From positions 1,171,012-1,192,620 of the forward strand of contig BFEA01000270.1 of assembly GCA_003427395.1 (NCBI GenBank): a stretch of DNA of 21,609 nucleotides, written 5' to 3'. Below the pieces are notes generated by a model. That model was not told the DNA's origin and searched no databases. It saw only the letters and a list, made by a program, of their open reading frames with translations. The stretch comes from Chara braunii. Lineage: Eukaryota; Streptophyta; Charophyceae; Charales; Characeae. Both the position numbers and the translations under genes were made by a program. Of this stretch, positions 1-8,365 are shown piece by piece. Numbering within the stretch: position 1 is the stretch's first letter; each line of letters begins with the position of its first letter.

Positions 1-20
1 TCTCTCTCTCTCTCTCTCTT
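1..20. repeat. (TC)n microsatellite, cut by window edge
   Basis: A pure TC dinucleotide run opens the window and probably continues to the left. Bases 21-224 after it hold no recognisable gene or signal. Confidence 0.9.
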
Positions 21-224
21 GGAACTAGAGCTCAAGTATTCAAGATTGCGGGAAGGGATCTGGGTAAACGTTTAAGTGAGAAACCAGACAAAATTCCGCT
101 TGGAATCTTTGACCAAACTGTAGAAGATTGGGGAAAATCAGTGAGTGGAAAAGGCACACCCAGGCAACCGTCACGTTGGAATTCTATATAGAAACCCCAA
201 AGACTTGCCTAGAAGAATTTGAAG

Positions 225-247
225 CACACACACACACACACACACAC
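225..247. repeat. (CA)n microsatellite
   Basis: An uninterrupted CA dinucleotide run of 23 bases, just upstream of the 52-bp minisatellite. Confidence 0.95.
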
Positions 248-275
248 TACAGCTACGACTATGGCAACCAGTGTT

Positions 276-482
276 GTTGACTACATTGCCCTATGCTCAG
301 TCTCACTTCCTCCATCATCACTCCGACGATGACTACATTGCCCTACGCTCGCCTCACTTCCTCCATCATCACGCCAACGTTGACTACATTGTCCTGCGCT
401 CAGTCTCACTTCCTCCATCATCACTCCAACGTTGACTACATTGCCCTACGCTCAGTCTCACTTCCTCCATCATTACTCCAAC
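276..482. repeat. 52-bp minisatellite, four copies
   Basis: Four head-to-tail copies at 276-327, 328-378, 379-430 and 431-482. Each starts G(T/A)TGACTACATTG and ends with CTTCCTCCATCA followed by a short variable tail such as CTCCAAC. Copies differ by a few substitutions, and copy 2 is one base shorter. A reading frame crosses the array, but because 52 is not a multiple of three the repeat is read in different phases from copy to copy, so I treat it as non-coding tandem DNA. Confidence 0.95.
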
Positions 483-1901
483 GCACAATTGCAGCAGCGC
501 TGCCACATTGAGTGTGAAGCATAAGGTGTTGACATCCTGAGCTGCTCGACTCTTGTACTTGCTAATCCGTCCTCCAGGTTTCTTCTGCTGATTAAGGGTT
601 CGTTCCCTTGCCTTTGTTTGTTGCTTCCGGAAGTTTGCAGGTTTTCCTTGTATCTGGCTGCTTGACTGGAGTGCCTGACACTTGGCCTAACAACTTCTGC
701 TATCTTTGCTGAAACTTGTTGCGCCTGGGTGAAAATAGACTTTCCAACCCATAATTGTCGTCTACCAGGGACTTCCTACCACGACCTACTTAAAAGAACC
801 GTTGCACAAACGAAAGCTCCTCATGTAAGGCATTCATGAATATTGTACATGTGGGCTGTAAATGGAATATAGACCGGGGCTCAGGACTGGAACTCGAGAC
901 TGGGACTCGGAACTGGGACTTGGGACTGAACTGGGGTACTGTGATTCGTGAATCCTTTCAGCTGTGCAGAACCACAAGCTTTGCAGTGGCTGAGAGTAAT
1001 GGCAATTTTAGAAAACAAACTTCGGAAATTCGACAAAAAGAGACTTTTGTGCACCTCTTTCAGACCACCTCCAGACCTCGCCACAGTAGGAGGTCCGGAA
1101 ACCTTGACAGGAATCAAGTGGGCACAATAACCTCCATTAAAAGTAGCTCAGCTAAGGGGTGAAAAACATACTTGCGGCGCACGTGATGCACGAGTTGCGC
1201 ACCTGCGGTGCATAGCGCAGGCGCACGTGATGTCGCGCACCCCAATAGATAGGATCGATTAAAGAATCCGGAAAGGGCAGGTTGTGGTAGCCAAACATGC
1301 CCCCCCTTCTGAAAATTATAAGTGCACAGAAAAAGAAAATTGGGGCCACATCGTACTCCTCATTGGATCCAGTCTCTTTTCCGAAGGGGCCCCAGCAAAG
1401 ATGAGGGTCCCATTTCTTCGCAGAGATGTTCATCGAATAGCAGATACGACACAGTCAGGGCAGCAATATATATTCTGAATTCCTGTTTTCCGGCAGTTAC
1501 GGGTTACCACTAATACCACGGTAGCTCTCTCTTTTTTTTGTTTTCCCTTTTCTCAAGTGCAGTGGCCCTAAGGGCCTCACTCCACAGTCACCACTTGCAC
1601 AACAGACAAAACATATGGTGGCGTATGGTTCCATGTTCTAGCAGAAGATTCATTCTAGTTTTGTACATTTGGTGAATAGTGGAGTGAAGCCCCAAAAATC
1701 ACGTGCCGAGTTAGTTAGTAACTCGTAACTGCTGAAACACAGACCTGAATTCGAAGCTACACCATATATAGTTGGCCTGCTACTGCCCTACTACAAGTCC
1801 AACAACTACCTCGTTCTTGGCGAGGAGACCCTTGCTAAGTATCTGCAGGGGCCTTTCGGATTACCGGCAGGGGTTTTCTGATCTATGTGAAAGAGCTCTT
1901 T

Positions 1902-1902
<1 letters not shown>
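483..1902. other. Gene-less stretch with minor repeats
   Basis: No reading frame here looks like a protein family I know. Visible structure: a degenerate tandem of the short motif GGGACT(C/T)GGAACT at about 873-936; a 44-bp-spaced direct repeat GCGCACGTGATG at 1177-1188 and 1221-1232, each carrying a CACGTG G-box core; and a near-perfect palindrome GGCCCT-A-AGGGCC at 1564-1576. The G-box pair could be a bHLH/bZIP binding site of a neighbouring promoter, but no gene start is apparent nearby, so this is only a remark. Confidence 0.5.

Positions 1903-1963
<61 letters not shown>
1903..1963. repeat. (CT)n microsatellite, 61 bp
   Basis: About thirty uninterrupted CT units. Long open frames on both strands here (poly Ser-Leu one way, poly Arg-Glu the other) are artefacts of the repeat. 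A poly-T run follows at about 1990-2004. Confidence 0.97.
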
Positions 1964-1965
<2 letters not shown>

Positions 1966-2100
1966 GCGTGCATACACACATCGCGGCCACTTTTTTTTTT
2001 TTTTGCACGCATCAACGATCAGCGCACCGCACATATGCGCCACAAGTGTGGTGAAAAACAAACAAACAGAACAACAATACCAAATGCTAGGGATTGCAGG

Positions 2101-2178
2101 GGATCCCTTGGACATCTGTCAAAACTGGAACGATACAGAGAAGATTAGCATGGTCCCTGCGCAATGACGACACACGTT
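2101..2178 (+). pseudogene. U6: U6 spliceosomal snRNA retropseudogene, 3'-truncated
   Basis: The stretch matches U6 snRNA from its 5' end through the catalytic core. The invariant ACAGAGA box is at 2135-2141, inside the conserved TGGAACGATACAGAGAAGA, and the AGC triad is at 2147-2149, followed by the start of the internal stem-loop (TGGTCCCTGCGC). Family knowledge: U6 pairs with the 5' splice site and U2 and is transcribed by Pol III. The copy looks dead. The 5' stem-loop is shortened (CCCTTGGAC where an intact U6 has a longer UUCG-type loop). The internal stem-loop is altered just after GCGCAA. The 3' end of U6 is missing and replaced by an A-rich run (2178-2200). No TATA box or upstream element lies about 25-60 bp upstream. 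A 7-bp repeat CAAATGC at 2081-2087 and 2198-2204 may be a target-site duplication. Together this suggests LINE-type retroposition. Confidence 0.88.
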
Positions 2179-2283
2179 AAAAAAATAAAATCAAAATCAA
2201 ATGCGGGGGACAAGGTACATGTCTGACCTGCAGTGCAGAAGCTGGTGGGAGAGAAAGGAGCAATTCGCCTTGAGGTGGTGCAG

Positions 2284-2505
2284 ATGGCTTCGCTTTCTTC
2301 GCAGATTCACTGTCCACTCTGTTTACCTCAGGACATGGAGCAAGAAGAAGATAGAACAATTCAGGAGCTGCATGACAATTTATACCCAGAAGCCCAACAT
2401 GAGCAATTAGACCAAAAAAAAGCAGATGAGAATTCTACAGATGGGACCGGTGCCATTGCTGATGGGGAGGACAGGAGAGGAGAACACTGTCACCTTCTGC
2501 TTTGA
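2284..2505 (+). CDS. Possible small ORF or terminal exon, unknown product
   Basis: I do not recognise this protein. From the ATG at 2284 the frame runs 73 codons to a TGA. It is rich in Glu, Asp and Gln in the middle, has a CPLC pair near the start and ends in a His-Cys-His-Leu-Leu-Leu tail. In the same frame a TGA lies at about 2224-2226. The sequence CTGACCTGCAG just before 2233 resembles a branch point plus 3' splice acceptor, so it could be the last exon of a gene whose upstream exons are not visible. The mixed, acidic composition looks more protein-like than the frames around it, but I see no promoter, homologue or upstream exon. It could equally be chance. Confidence 0.22.
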   Translation: MASLSSQIHCPLCLPQDMEQEEDRTIQELHDNLYPEAQHEQLDQKKADENSTDGTGAIADGEDRRGEHCHLLL

Positions 2506-2582
2506 GCCTCACTGCTCGACACCATGAGCACACACACACACATTGAGAGATCACACGAAATCCACACTGGAGACCAGAGATG

Positions 2583-2654
2583 CAACATCCAGATACGCGC
2601 AGCTTAGGAATTCCGATACAACATCCAGATATGCGCAGCTTAGAAATTCCAACA
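2583..2654. repeat. 36-bp tandem duplication
   Basis: Two adjacent 36-bp units (2583-2618 and 2619-2654) share CAACATCCAGATA(C/T)GCGCAG and differ at a few bases. The sequence from 2655 to about 3155 contains no gene or signal I can support; it is C/T-rich between 2740 and 2800. Confidence 0.85.
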
Positions 2655-3156
2655 AATTATCACGTTGAACAGTTTCGGGGATCCAGTCACCAAGCGCTCA
2701 ACCACGCAGAGTTCAGCAACCCAATACCAGCACCCCCCTCCAAGGCAGGTGACTCACTTCTCTCCCTGGCTCACTCTCTCCCTCTCCCTCTACTTGACAA
2801 TCTTAACTCTGTATGCAACCGCTGCTACTCAGCTCTACCTCCTATCACTAGCTATGCGGCTATGGCCGCCTTCCCTCTCAGTGCAGTGCTGCCCAGCAGG
2901 GCTCTCGCGGGCATGCTACTCGCAGATAGCGCACAAGCGCTTCAGCAGCACTTCCACATTTCTCACGAATGAGCCATCTCCCTGAAATGGGGCTGGCCAG
3001 TCCTTAGATTGACTTGGACTGAGTTTCAGCTCGTCCCAGCCTTTATTTCTTCCGGTTCGACTTGGTACTGGTACCACATGTCCACGGCCTGTTTGCTTCA
3101 GCATGTCAAGGCCTGGTACTTACCCGAATTTTCATTGGTGTGCTGCTGCTTGGGCC

Positions 3157-3278
3157 TGTGAGTCACGGCTTTTCACCTGTGGAACATGACTTTTGACTGC
3201 GGGATATAACTTTTGCCTGGGGAAGTGTCCTTTGCCTGTGGGATATAACTTTTCAATATGACTTTTCAATACGACTTT
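3157..3278. repeat. Degenerate ~20-bp minisatellite, left part
   Basis: About six or seven imperfect units of roughly 20 bp, consensus near CTGTGGGATATGACTTTTGC, run up to the left LTR of element 1. Units vary in length, the last ones being shortened to TATGACTTTTCAA and TACGACTTTT. The same array resumes after the element at 11719, so the retrotransposon inserted inside the array. Confidence 0.75.
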
Positions 3279-3635
3279 TGCGAGGATCTGGGTCCTCGGC
3301 AGGCCTAAGGGGCCCCTGCTGCACATGTGCCCGCCCTAAGTGAAGGCGGTCCTAACAAATCACGAGAGGCCCTTGACTGTCAACTTCGTATTTGGGGTCC
3401 AGGCAGTTGTGACGCGCCAGTTGGTTGAGGGAAACACAGGCCGAGCCTCAAAGACATTCCACGGCCTTCCAGGCCTTTCTGAAAATGCAGGCCCTGGACA
3501 AGAATCGCAGCCTCATTCACATACAGTTGGGAGGCCCAACCGAATGAGGCCCAGCAGCTGCATCGGAGGCACAGCCTCCCGGGGCCTACCAGAAGCTTCT
3601 GGGCAGAGGCCCAGGCCAGCCAGGCCGCCGTGAGA

Positions 3636-3671
3636 GGCAGGCTCTTTCCATATAGGAAAGAGCTCGCTGCC
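3636..3671 (+). promoter_or_regulatory. U3 hairpin with candidate TATA element
   Basis: Perfect 9-bp arms GCTCTTTCC (3641-3649) and GGAAAGAGC (3655-3663) flank ATATA. The stem can extend with GGCAG (3636-3640) and CTGCC (3667-3671) around a 3-nt bulge. The centre, CATATAGG (3649-3656), also occurs on the coding strand of the element 2 LTR (plus coordinates 14642-14649), where the hairpin arms are not kept. I infer that CATATAGG is the core TATA-like promoter element of the LTR. That the hairpin has a role of its own is unproven. Confidence 0.45.
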
Positions 3672-3838
3672 TGGGCAGTCATTCAGCACTTGCACGCTGG
3701 CGGCAGCGCTGCTGGAGCAGACGCTCGTGGGCTGCTGCTGGCGCTGAGAGGCAAGGGGCTAGCACGTGCGGTCGTGTGTGAGTCAGGGCGCTGCTGAGGG
3801 CAGCGCCATAGCCCAGCCTTCATAGCTGGCTGGGGCTT

Positions 3839-3998
3839 GGTCTACAGTGAGGCGCAGGGGGTGGTCTTCGGGTGTACAGAGGGAAGACGTGGGTGTAAGC
3901 TGTCTCTTATACACATCTAGATGTGTATAAGAGACAGGGTCTACAGTGAGGCGCAGGGGGTGGTCTTCGGGTGTACAGAGGGAAGACGTGGGTGTAAG
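3839..3998. repeat. 61-bp direct duplication around an adapter (assembly artefact)
   Basis: Bases 3839-3899 and 3938-3998 are identical 61-bp copies beginning GGTCTACAGTGAGG and ending GGGTGTAAG, separated only by the 38-bp adapter. The 3' LTR of the same element has a single copy of this block (from 11287) and no adapter. The duplication is therefore almost certainly introduced by sequencing or assembly. Confidence 0.92.
3900..3937. other. Nextera mate-pair junction adapter (foreign sequence)
   Basis: The 19-bp Tn5 mosaic end CTGTCTCTTATACACATCT is followed immediately by its exact reverse complement, giving a 38-bp palindrome. This is the circularisation junction adapter of Illumina Nextera mate-pair libraries. 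It is not biological sequence of the organism. Confidence 0.97.
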
Positions 3999-4166
3999 TC
4001 AGGGGAGAGAGGGAAGGATGATGATGATGATGATGATGTGAGGGCACATACCTGGTATTGGCGATGGTCTGCATGGGCGACATCTTCAAGTACTTCGTAG
4101 GCTGCTGACGTCAACAGTTGCATCGTCAATTAGTAGGCAGACAGTAGCTGTGTAGGAAGTAGGCTG

Positions 4167-4179
4167 GGCGCCGAGCGCC
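4167..4179 (+). promoter_or_regulatory. Conserved GGCGC hairpin in LTR (R/U5 part)
   Basis: Arms GGCGC and GCGCC surround a CGA loop. The same stem occurs in the 3' LTR (11512-11524, loop CGA), in the LTR of element 2 (14252-14264, loop CAG read on plus) and in the possible older LTR next to it (14004-14017, loop CGAA). Stem kept and loop changed suggests an RNA structure in the transcribed LTR. The function is unknown; dimerisation, packaging or 3'-end processing are possibilities. Confidence 0.5.
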
Positions 4180-4374
4180 AAGTAGGGAGAAAGGGCCTGG
4201 ACACTCATGTTGGTGGTGGCGAGAGCAAGCTCTCATTGACATTGGTTTTCAGTGTTACGATTCTTCATTGGTATTGGTGCAATTCTGCTTTCTGGACACT
4301 CATACTATCTGGCCTTCAATGTGATTGTGCATTCTGGATATTGTCATCTCGCTATTGCTCATTTTCTTTCAATT

Positions 4375-4386
4375 TGGTATCAGAGC
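4375..4386 (+). promoter_or_regulatory. Primer binding site, initiator tRNA-Met
   Basis: TGGTATCAGAGC lies three bases after the LTR end. It is the complement of the 3' end of plant initiator tRNA-Met, the usual minus-strand primer of plant LTR retrotransposons. The following AGGTTCG continues the match if single-base gaps are allowed. Confidence 0.93.
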
Positions 4387-5651
4387 AGGTTCGAACTGCG
4401 TTTCATTGATTCTTCGCAATAGCTGTTTGGTACTTCGCATGAGGTGTGGGGCAGTAATGAGGCTTGGGTGTTGAATGATAGGCGGCCCAGGGTCGTGTGG
4501 GCGCGCCAGGAAACTATGTGGTGACATTAGGGGTGTACGCTGGATGATGAGAGCTCGCTGATGTGGCATTGAAGCCGAGGTGGAATTGCACTCTGCTGTT
4601 GGTTGTGCCGAGGCAAAGACTGGTCATCATAAATGCACATCAGGTTGCCGGTGAAAAATCTGTTGTTGGGGGCAGCATTATGAGGTACATTGCTCTCTTC
4701 CTTATCTACCCTCTTCATTACTTCTTGCCATAAGTAAGTGAGTTCTGTCTTGAGAGTCCTCTCAATGTGAGGTGTCGTGAGCGCTCAACCTTGAGAGTCG
4801 ACAATCTTCCTGGGCAGCAAGCTGGCGGGAGACGGGCGAAGCCTCTGAAGGGCCCTGGATGAAGCACTCGGGTCACGATCACCATGCCAACCCGCTGGGA
4901 CTAGTACACACATGCTTTGCCGCAAGTCCTTGGTTCTGCTGCTGCGCAATAGAGGTCACGCAGGACATGCCAGCCCTTTGAACAGACGCTTACCAGACCG
5001 TCTTTAAATATTTCTGCCGGGTTGCGGTGTTGAACCCTGGCTGTGATCGTCATCCTGTCTGTGACATTAAATAATTCCTGAGGACCTTGGGGGCTGTCCT
5101 TAAACTGCCTCTTGATCAGCCAGATCAAACCGGATGTAAGGCTCGTTGCATGCGAGGGTAAACAACGTGCGGGGGCTGTCATGTTCGGCATAGACTTGGG
5201 GCACAGGGGTGGACCGGATTGCACACCTTTAGACACGCCGCTCAACCAGATGCGCAGGGCGTTGATACAAAGTGACCGATCAAGAAGGATACAGGGAGAG
5301 GGGGGATTCCGGTAACTGTTCGCAGAGTTATTAATTGGTAAAATATTCCATCCAGCACGCCTCTCTGCAGGTGACACTATTTTTATTTGATTATTTAGTT
5401 GTTACGGACTTTACTGACAACTAACAGACAGCTGCAGATAGTTAGTATTCTTTGCTGCATGCAATCTGTTCAGAGTAATCTAAGAATAGAATTAGTGTAC
5501 CCTGTAGGACCTGATATTGATTGCTGATTACCACTTGACTACTTCTCTCTAGGCTGACAAGGAATTAATTGATTGGTTCATACTCAGTTGTGTGCCATGC
5601 TGAGGTAGGATTTAGTGTGGATTCTAGTTTAGATCTCATACACTATAGCTA
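4387..5651 (+). other. Leader of element 1 between PBS and gag
   Basis: About 1.26 kb without a sense reading frame that resembles a protein. The middle (about 4788-5377) is homologous to the leader of element 2 and carries the antisense reading frame annotated separately. The first 400 bases and the last 270 show no structure I can name, although both leaders end in the shared gag start context CTAATGAGTG. Confidence 0.8.
4788..5377 (-). pseudogene. Antisense leader ORF of element 1, unknown protein
   Basis: On the strand opposite to gag-pol the frame is open for 158 codons from 5377 to a TAG at 4901-4903. I do not recognise the protein. Its translation is homologous to the antisense frame in the leader of element 2. 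Shared blocks, in order, are GPPLCP (5198-5215), LPS, IWLI followed by KR or RR, QELFNV (5063-5080), TITAR, DGLVSV and ACV. Beyond the TAG the similarity continues (VG-V-VT, then, after a one-base shift, QGPSEA) to about 4788, so this copy is broken at its C-terminal end. The first codon available in the frame is GTG; a CACCTGCAG just there could be a splice acceptor, so an upstream exon is possible. The matching stretch could instead reflect conserved non-coding RNA. See findings. Confidence 0.5.
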
Positions 5652-7592
5652 ATGAGTGATGCAGGCGGTAGTGAGGAGGAGGAACGAGTAGTGGAATCTC
5701 TTAGAGTGACTTGTAGAACTGCACTGTACCTTCTTGGAGTTAGACGAGGGAGAGGAAAGGAGGCTGCGAAGGGAAGCCAGGGAAAGGACGACATTAGAGA
5801 GGGCTAGGACAGCGGCAACCAACGCTGAACGGACACTTGCAGCAGCAAGACTAGCAGACGCTAGAGTCCAGGTTGAGGTTGCGATGGCTACCTCCTCTAC
5901 AGTGTCACTGGCCTTGTCCCAGGCCTCTTTGTCGGGTGTCAGTCAGGGTGTCTCTCAGAGTTATGTTAATCAATCTGTTGGCTTGCAAGTCAGCCAGCAG
6001 ATTCCACTCACACCTGAGGATTATGAAATCCTCCAAGCGGAAGAACTGCATGATCAACTACAGCAGCAGCTGAGAGAGGCAGCAGAGAGGCGGCAGAGGG
6101 CAATCACGAGAAAAGCTAGACTAGGAGCTAGGGGGCAGGAGTTAAGGAACTTAGAGGCACTAGACGAGTCGACACTTGACCCTGCAATGCAAGCGCTGCG
6201 TCGCTCACTCGTGTGTGGGGGCAGGTTGTCCAGCAGGAAGTGCTGTCCGAACTAGTGGAAGGCCAGAAACAAATTCCGGCTGCACTGCAGGCTCCTCGTC
6301 CTATGATGAGGCAGACGCATTATGTTGTAGCTCCCCCTTCGGTTGCAGGTCCCTCAGTGACGCCGTCGCCGGGAGGGCCCTCTTTCTCTCCTACGTTTGG
6401 CACGCCTCTCACAAGTAGTCAACCAGTAGTCAGTGGTCCGGTTCTTATCTCTTCTCCCATACCATCGAGGACGGTGGCAGCTACAATGCAATTGTCTGGA
6501 CAGCCGCAAGTTAGCATGCAGCAACCTGTCTCAGTGGCTATGCAGCCACTGCAGCAATCACCTGGGCAAATCCAGCCTATGCAGTGGATGCCCAAGATAC
6601 CCTTGCTGAGTCCTAAGCCCTTCTCTGGCCACAGGAAGAAGGACGAGGACCTGGGTACCTAGGTGAGAATTGTGCCTACCTATGTGAGGCACAAGCTCAC
6701 AAGACCAGAGCAGGAAGTTATAGTTGCTGCCTCCTTTTTAGAGGGATCAGCAACACGTTGGTTAAATGGGCTAGTGCAGCAGCAGGGCTTCGATGCCTGG
6801 GCTCAGGCTCAGACATTGGAAGACTTCGTACGGACTGTGTATAAGAGGTGCCATGACCCCCAAGGGGCTCAGAAGGCCACCGTCGCAATCAACAATCTCT
6901 GTGCCAAAAGGTACAAGAATGTACACGAGGTCACAAACGCCGTAGAATGTCTGATCATAGTACCTCGTGTGCGTTTTGATCCGCCGGTACTCCTCACAGA
7001 CTATTTGAGATGTCTGCCCACAGACGTCAAGAATAAGATGGTGGACGAGGCCTATATTGACCAACATAGCTTCGCTACTTTCAGCAAGAAAGCCTTAGAT
7101 ATAGAGGCTAAGCTTGGGTTCGCGCATCGGAGTCAGGGAGATGGTAGGAAGAAGAGACTCCCCCAAGACTGGAAGAAGAAAGGTCAACTCCTGTTCGTCG
7201 ACCATGATGGTCAGGCGGCTGAGATTGACGACTTCCCAGACTATGGGGAGGAGATAGAGCAGGATGGGGCCAATGAGACTTCGGATGGAGGAGTCGTGGC
7301 TCCCATCAAAGAGAAAGCTAGGGGGTCCGAGAAACAAAAGGTAGGTCGGTCCAAGGGTCAGGGCGACCAAGGAACGCCCGCATGGGTAAAACTTGATTTA
7401 GACTACGAGGTGTGGAAAGACAAAGTTGCTAGGGGCACGTGCATGAACTATGGCAACTATGGCCAAACGTCTAGAACGTGCCGAGGCAAGAAAGTCACAA
7501 CGAAGGTAGCCTCTCCAACAGTGGTGGGCTTATCTTTGAACCCTGGCAGCACTTCTGTGAGTACGTCGCAAGGAAACACCTCGAGCCAGTAG
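5652..7592 (+). pseudogene. gag: gag of element 1, broken
   Basis: Gag forms the particle and binds the RNA. I start it at the ATG at 5652 because its context CTAATGAGTG is identical to the gag start of element 2. The frame shifts near 5720-5735 into a coiled-coil-prone Ala/Gln/Arg-rich region (to about 6180), then shifts again near 6200 into a Pro/Gln/Met-rich linker and the retrotransposon gag domain (about 6600-7130). TAG at 6660-6662 lies in that frame and aligns with Trp in element 2 (TGG to TAG). A Lys-rich tail ends in a zinc knuckle at about 7438-7482 that reads C-x2-Y-x4-Q-x4-C instead of CCHC, so two of four zinc ligands are gone. The frame closes at TAG 7590-7592. Confidence 0.88.
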
Positions 7593-8365
7593 GAGTGTTA
7601 CCGCTCTTACTCGTGTTGAAGTGGTAACGTTGCCTTTCCCACTTCAGGCGTTGGTCAAGGCTAGTGACCCACCCATCGTCCCGCAGACACATTCAAACCC
7701 ACCGATGGTCTGTTCGAGAGATGTGTTTGAGTCCCTAGAAGAGCTATAGACTGAGTGGTCAGCGAAGGATCCCAGAGGCTCTTGGGCGATGATTAGTAAA
7801 CGTCCTAGGGGTGAACATTTCGTGGTAGAGGTTGATGTAGGTGGCCGCAAAGTGGGTGCCTTCGCACACATAAGCTCTACATGGAACTTCATCAGTAGTG
7901 CTTGTGTGGATAGGTTGCGCTTAGGGGACCAAGTGCAACGGCTTAGCAGATCTGTAGCATCTACGCTAGCCAACAAGCACCGTATGGTTGTCAGAGACTA
8001 TGTCAAGGATGTAGTCTGCACCTTCTCCTATGGAGGAGGGGAAGTGAGACACAACATCTCATTCCTTGTCAGCGACGAACTACTACCTCGAGGTCGCTCA
8101 ACCTCAGTTCGATTGGGATAGAAAGGTGTTGCTCCACAAGTTGCCCAACGGTAGAACCGTTAGACTGCAAACGTTTAAAGCTAGCAATCTAGTGGAAAAC
8201 TACGGGTGCATGTGTGCAACCTCCCTCTATAACTACTATAAGCGGAACCGCGAGGAGGGCATGTATCTAGTCTTTGTCTCTGAGAAAGGGGAGGCTGTAA
8301 AATCACCCCCAGAGATAGAATCAATCGTCGTGCAGTATTCCGACCTTTTTTAGGAGCCCACATGC
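7593..8365 (+). pseudogene. Aspartic protease region of element 1, inactive
   Basis: The region aligns with the protease segment of element 2. TAG at 7747-7749 replaces a Glu codon, after which the frame continues to 8121. The active-site Asp-x-Gly triplet seen in element 2 (FIDIGST) reads FAHISST here, so the catalytic Asp and the Gly are both lost. Near 8085 a deletion with frameshift removes the flap-side Leu-Leu-Gly segment present in element 2 (DMLLGM). Similarity resumes in another frame at PQFDWD and continues to TAG at 8351-8353, again at a Glu position. No functional protease can be made. Confidence 0.85.

Larger units (their letters stand above)
3279..4371 (+). repeat. 5' LTR of element 1
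   Basis: It starts TGCGAGGA and ends CTTTCA, three bases before the PBS. The left edge is supported by the matching start TGTGAGGA of the element 2 LTR, which abuts its polypurine tract. Both LTRs then share GTGCCCGCCCTAAGTGAAGG. Length is 1093 bp, or about 994 bp once the foreign 38-bp adapter and a 61-bp duplicated block (3839-3998) are discounted, close to the 1048-bp LTR of element 2. The right half, from 3723, matches the truncated 3' LTR at 11170-11718 with roughly ten substitutions plus a few small indels. It carries seven GAT units at 4017-4037, against six (one changed to GAC) in the 3' LTR. Confidence 0.9.

Noticed and set aside
276-482. CRISPR-like array
   Set aside because: Units are contiguous with no unique spacers, and the context is eukaryotic. 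No CRISPR array is visible anywhere in the window.
293-511. 72-codon frame through the 52-bp array
   Set aside because: It exists only because of the tandem repeat, which is read in different phases in successive copies.
1772-2167. Open frames of 80-130 codons on both strands across 1772-2167
   Set aside because: They are carried by the (CT)n run and read as poly Ser-Leu or poly Arg-Glu; part also overlaps the U6 copy. No protein signal remains outside the repeat.
2580-2985. Overlapping frames of 130 and 106 codons
   Set aside because: They run through a 36-bp duplication and a C/T-rich tract in two frames at once, with no recognisable domain or start context.
3900-3937. A real Tn5/IS50-type insertion
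   Set aside because: Only two abutting 19-bp ends are present, with no transposon between them and no 9-bp target duplication; the exact form is the commercial mate-pair junction.
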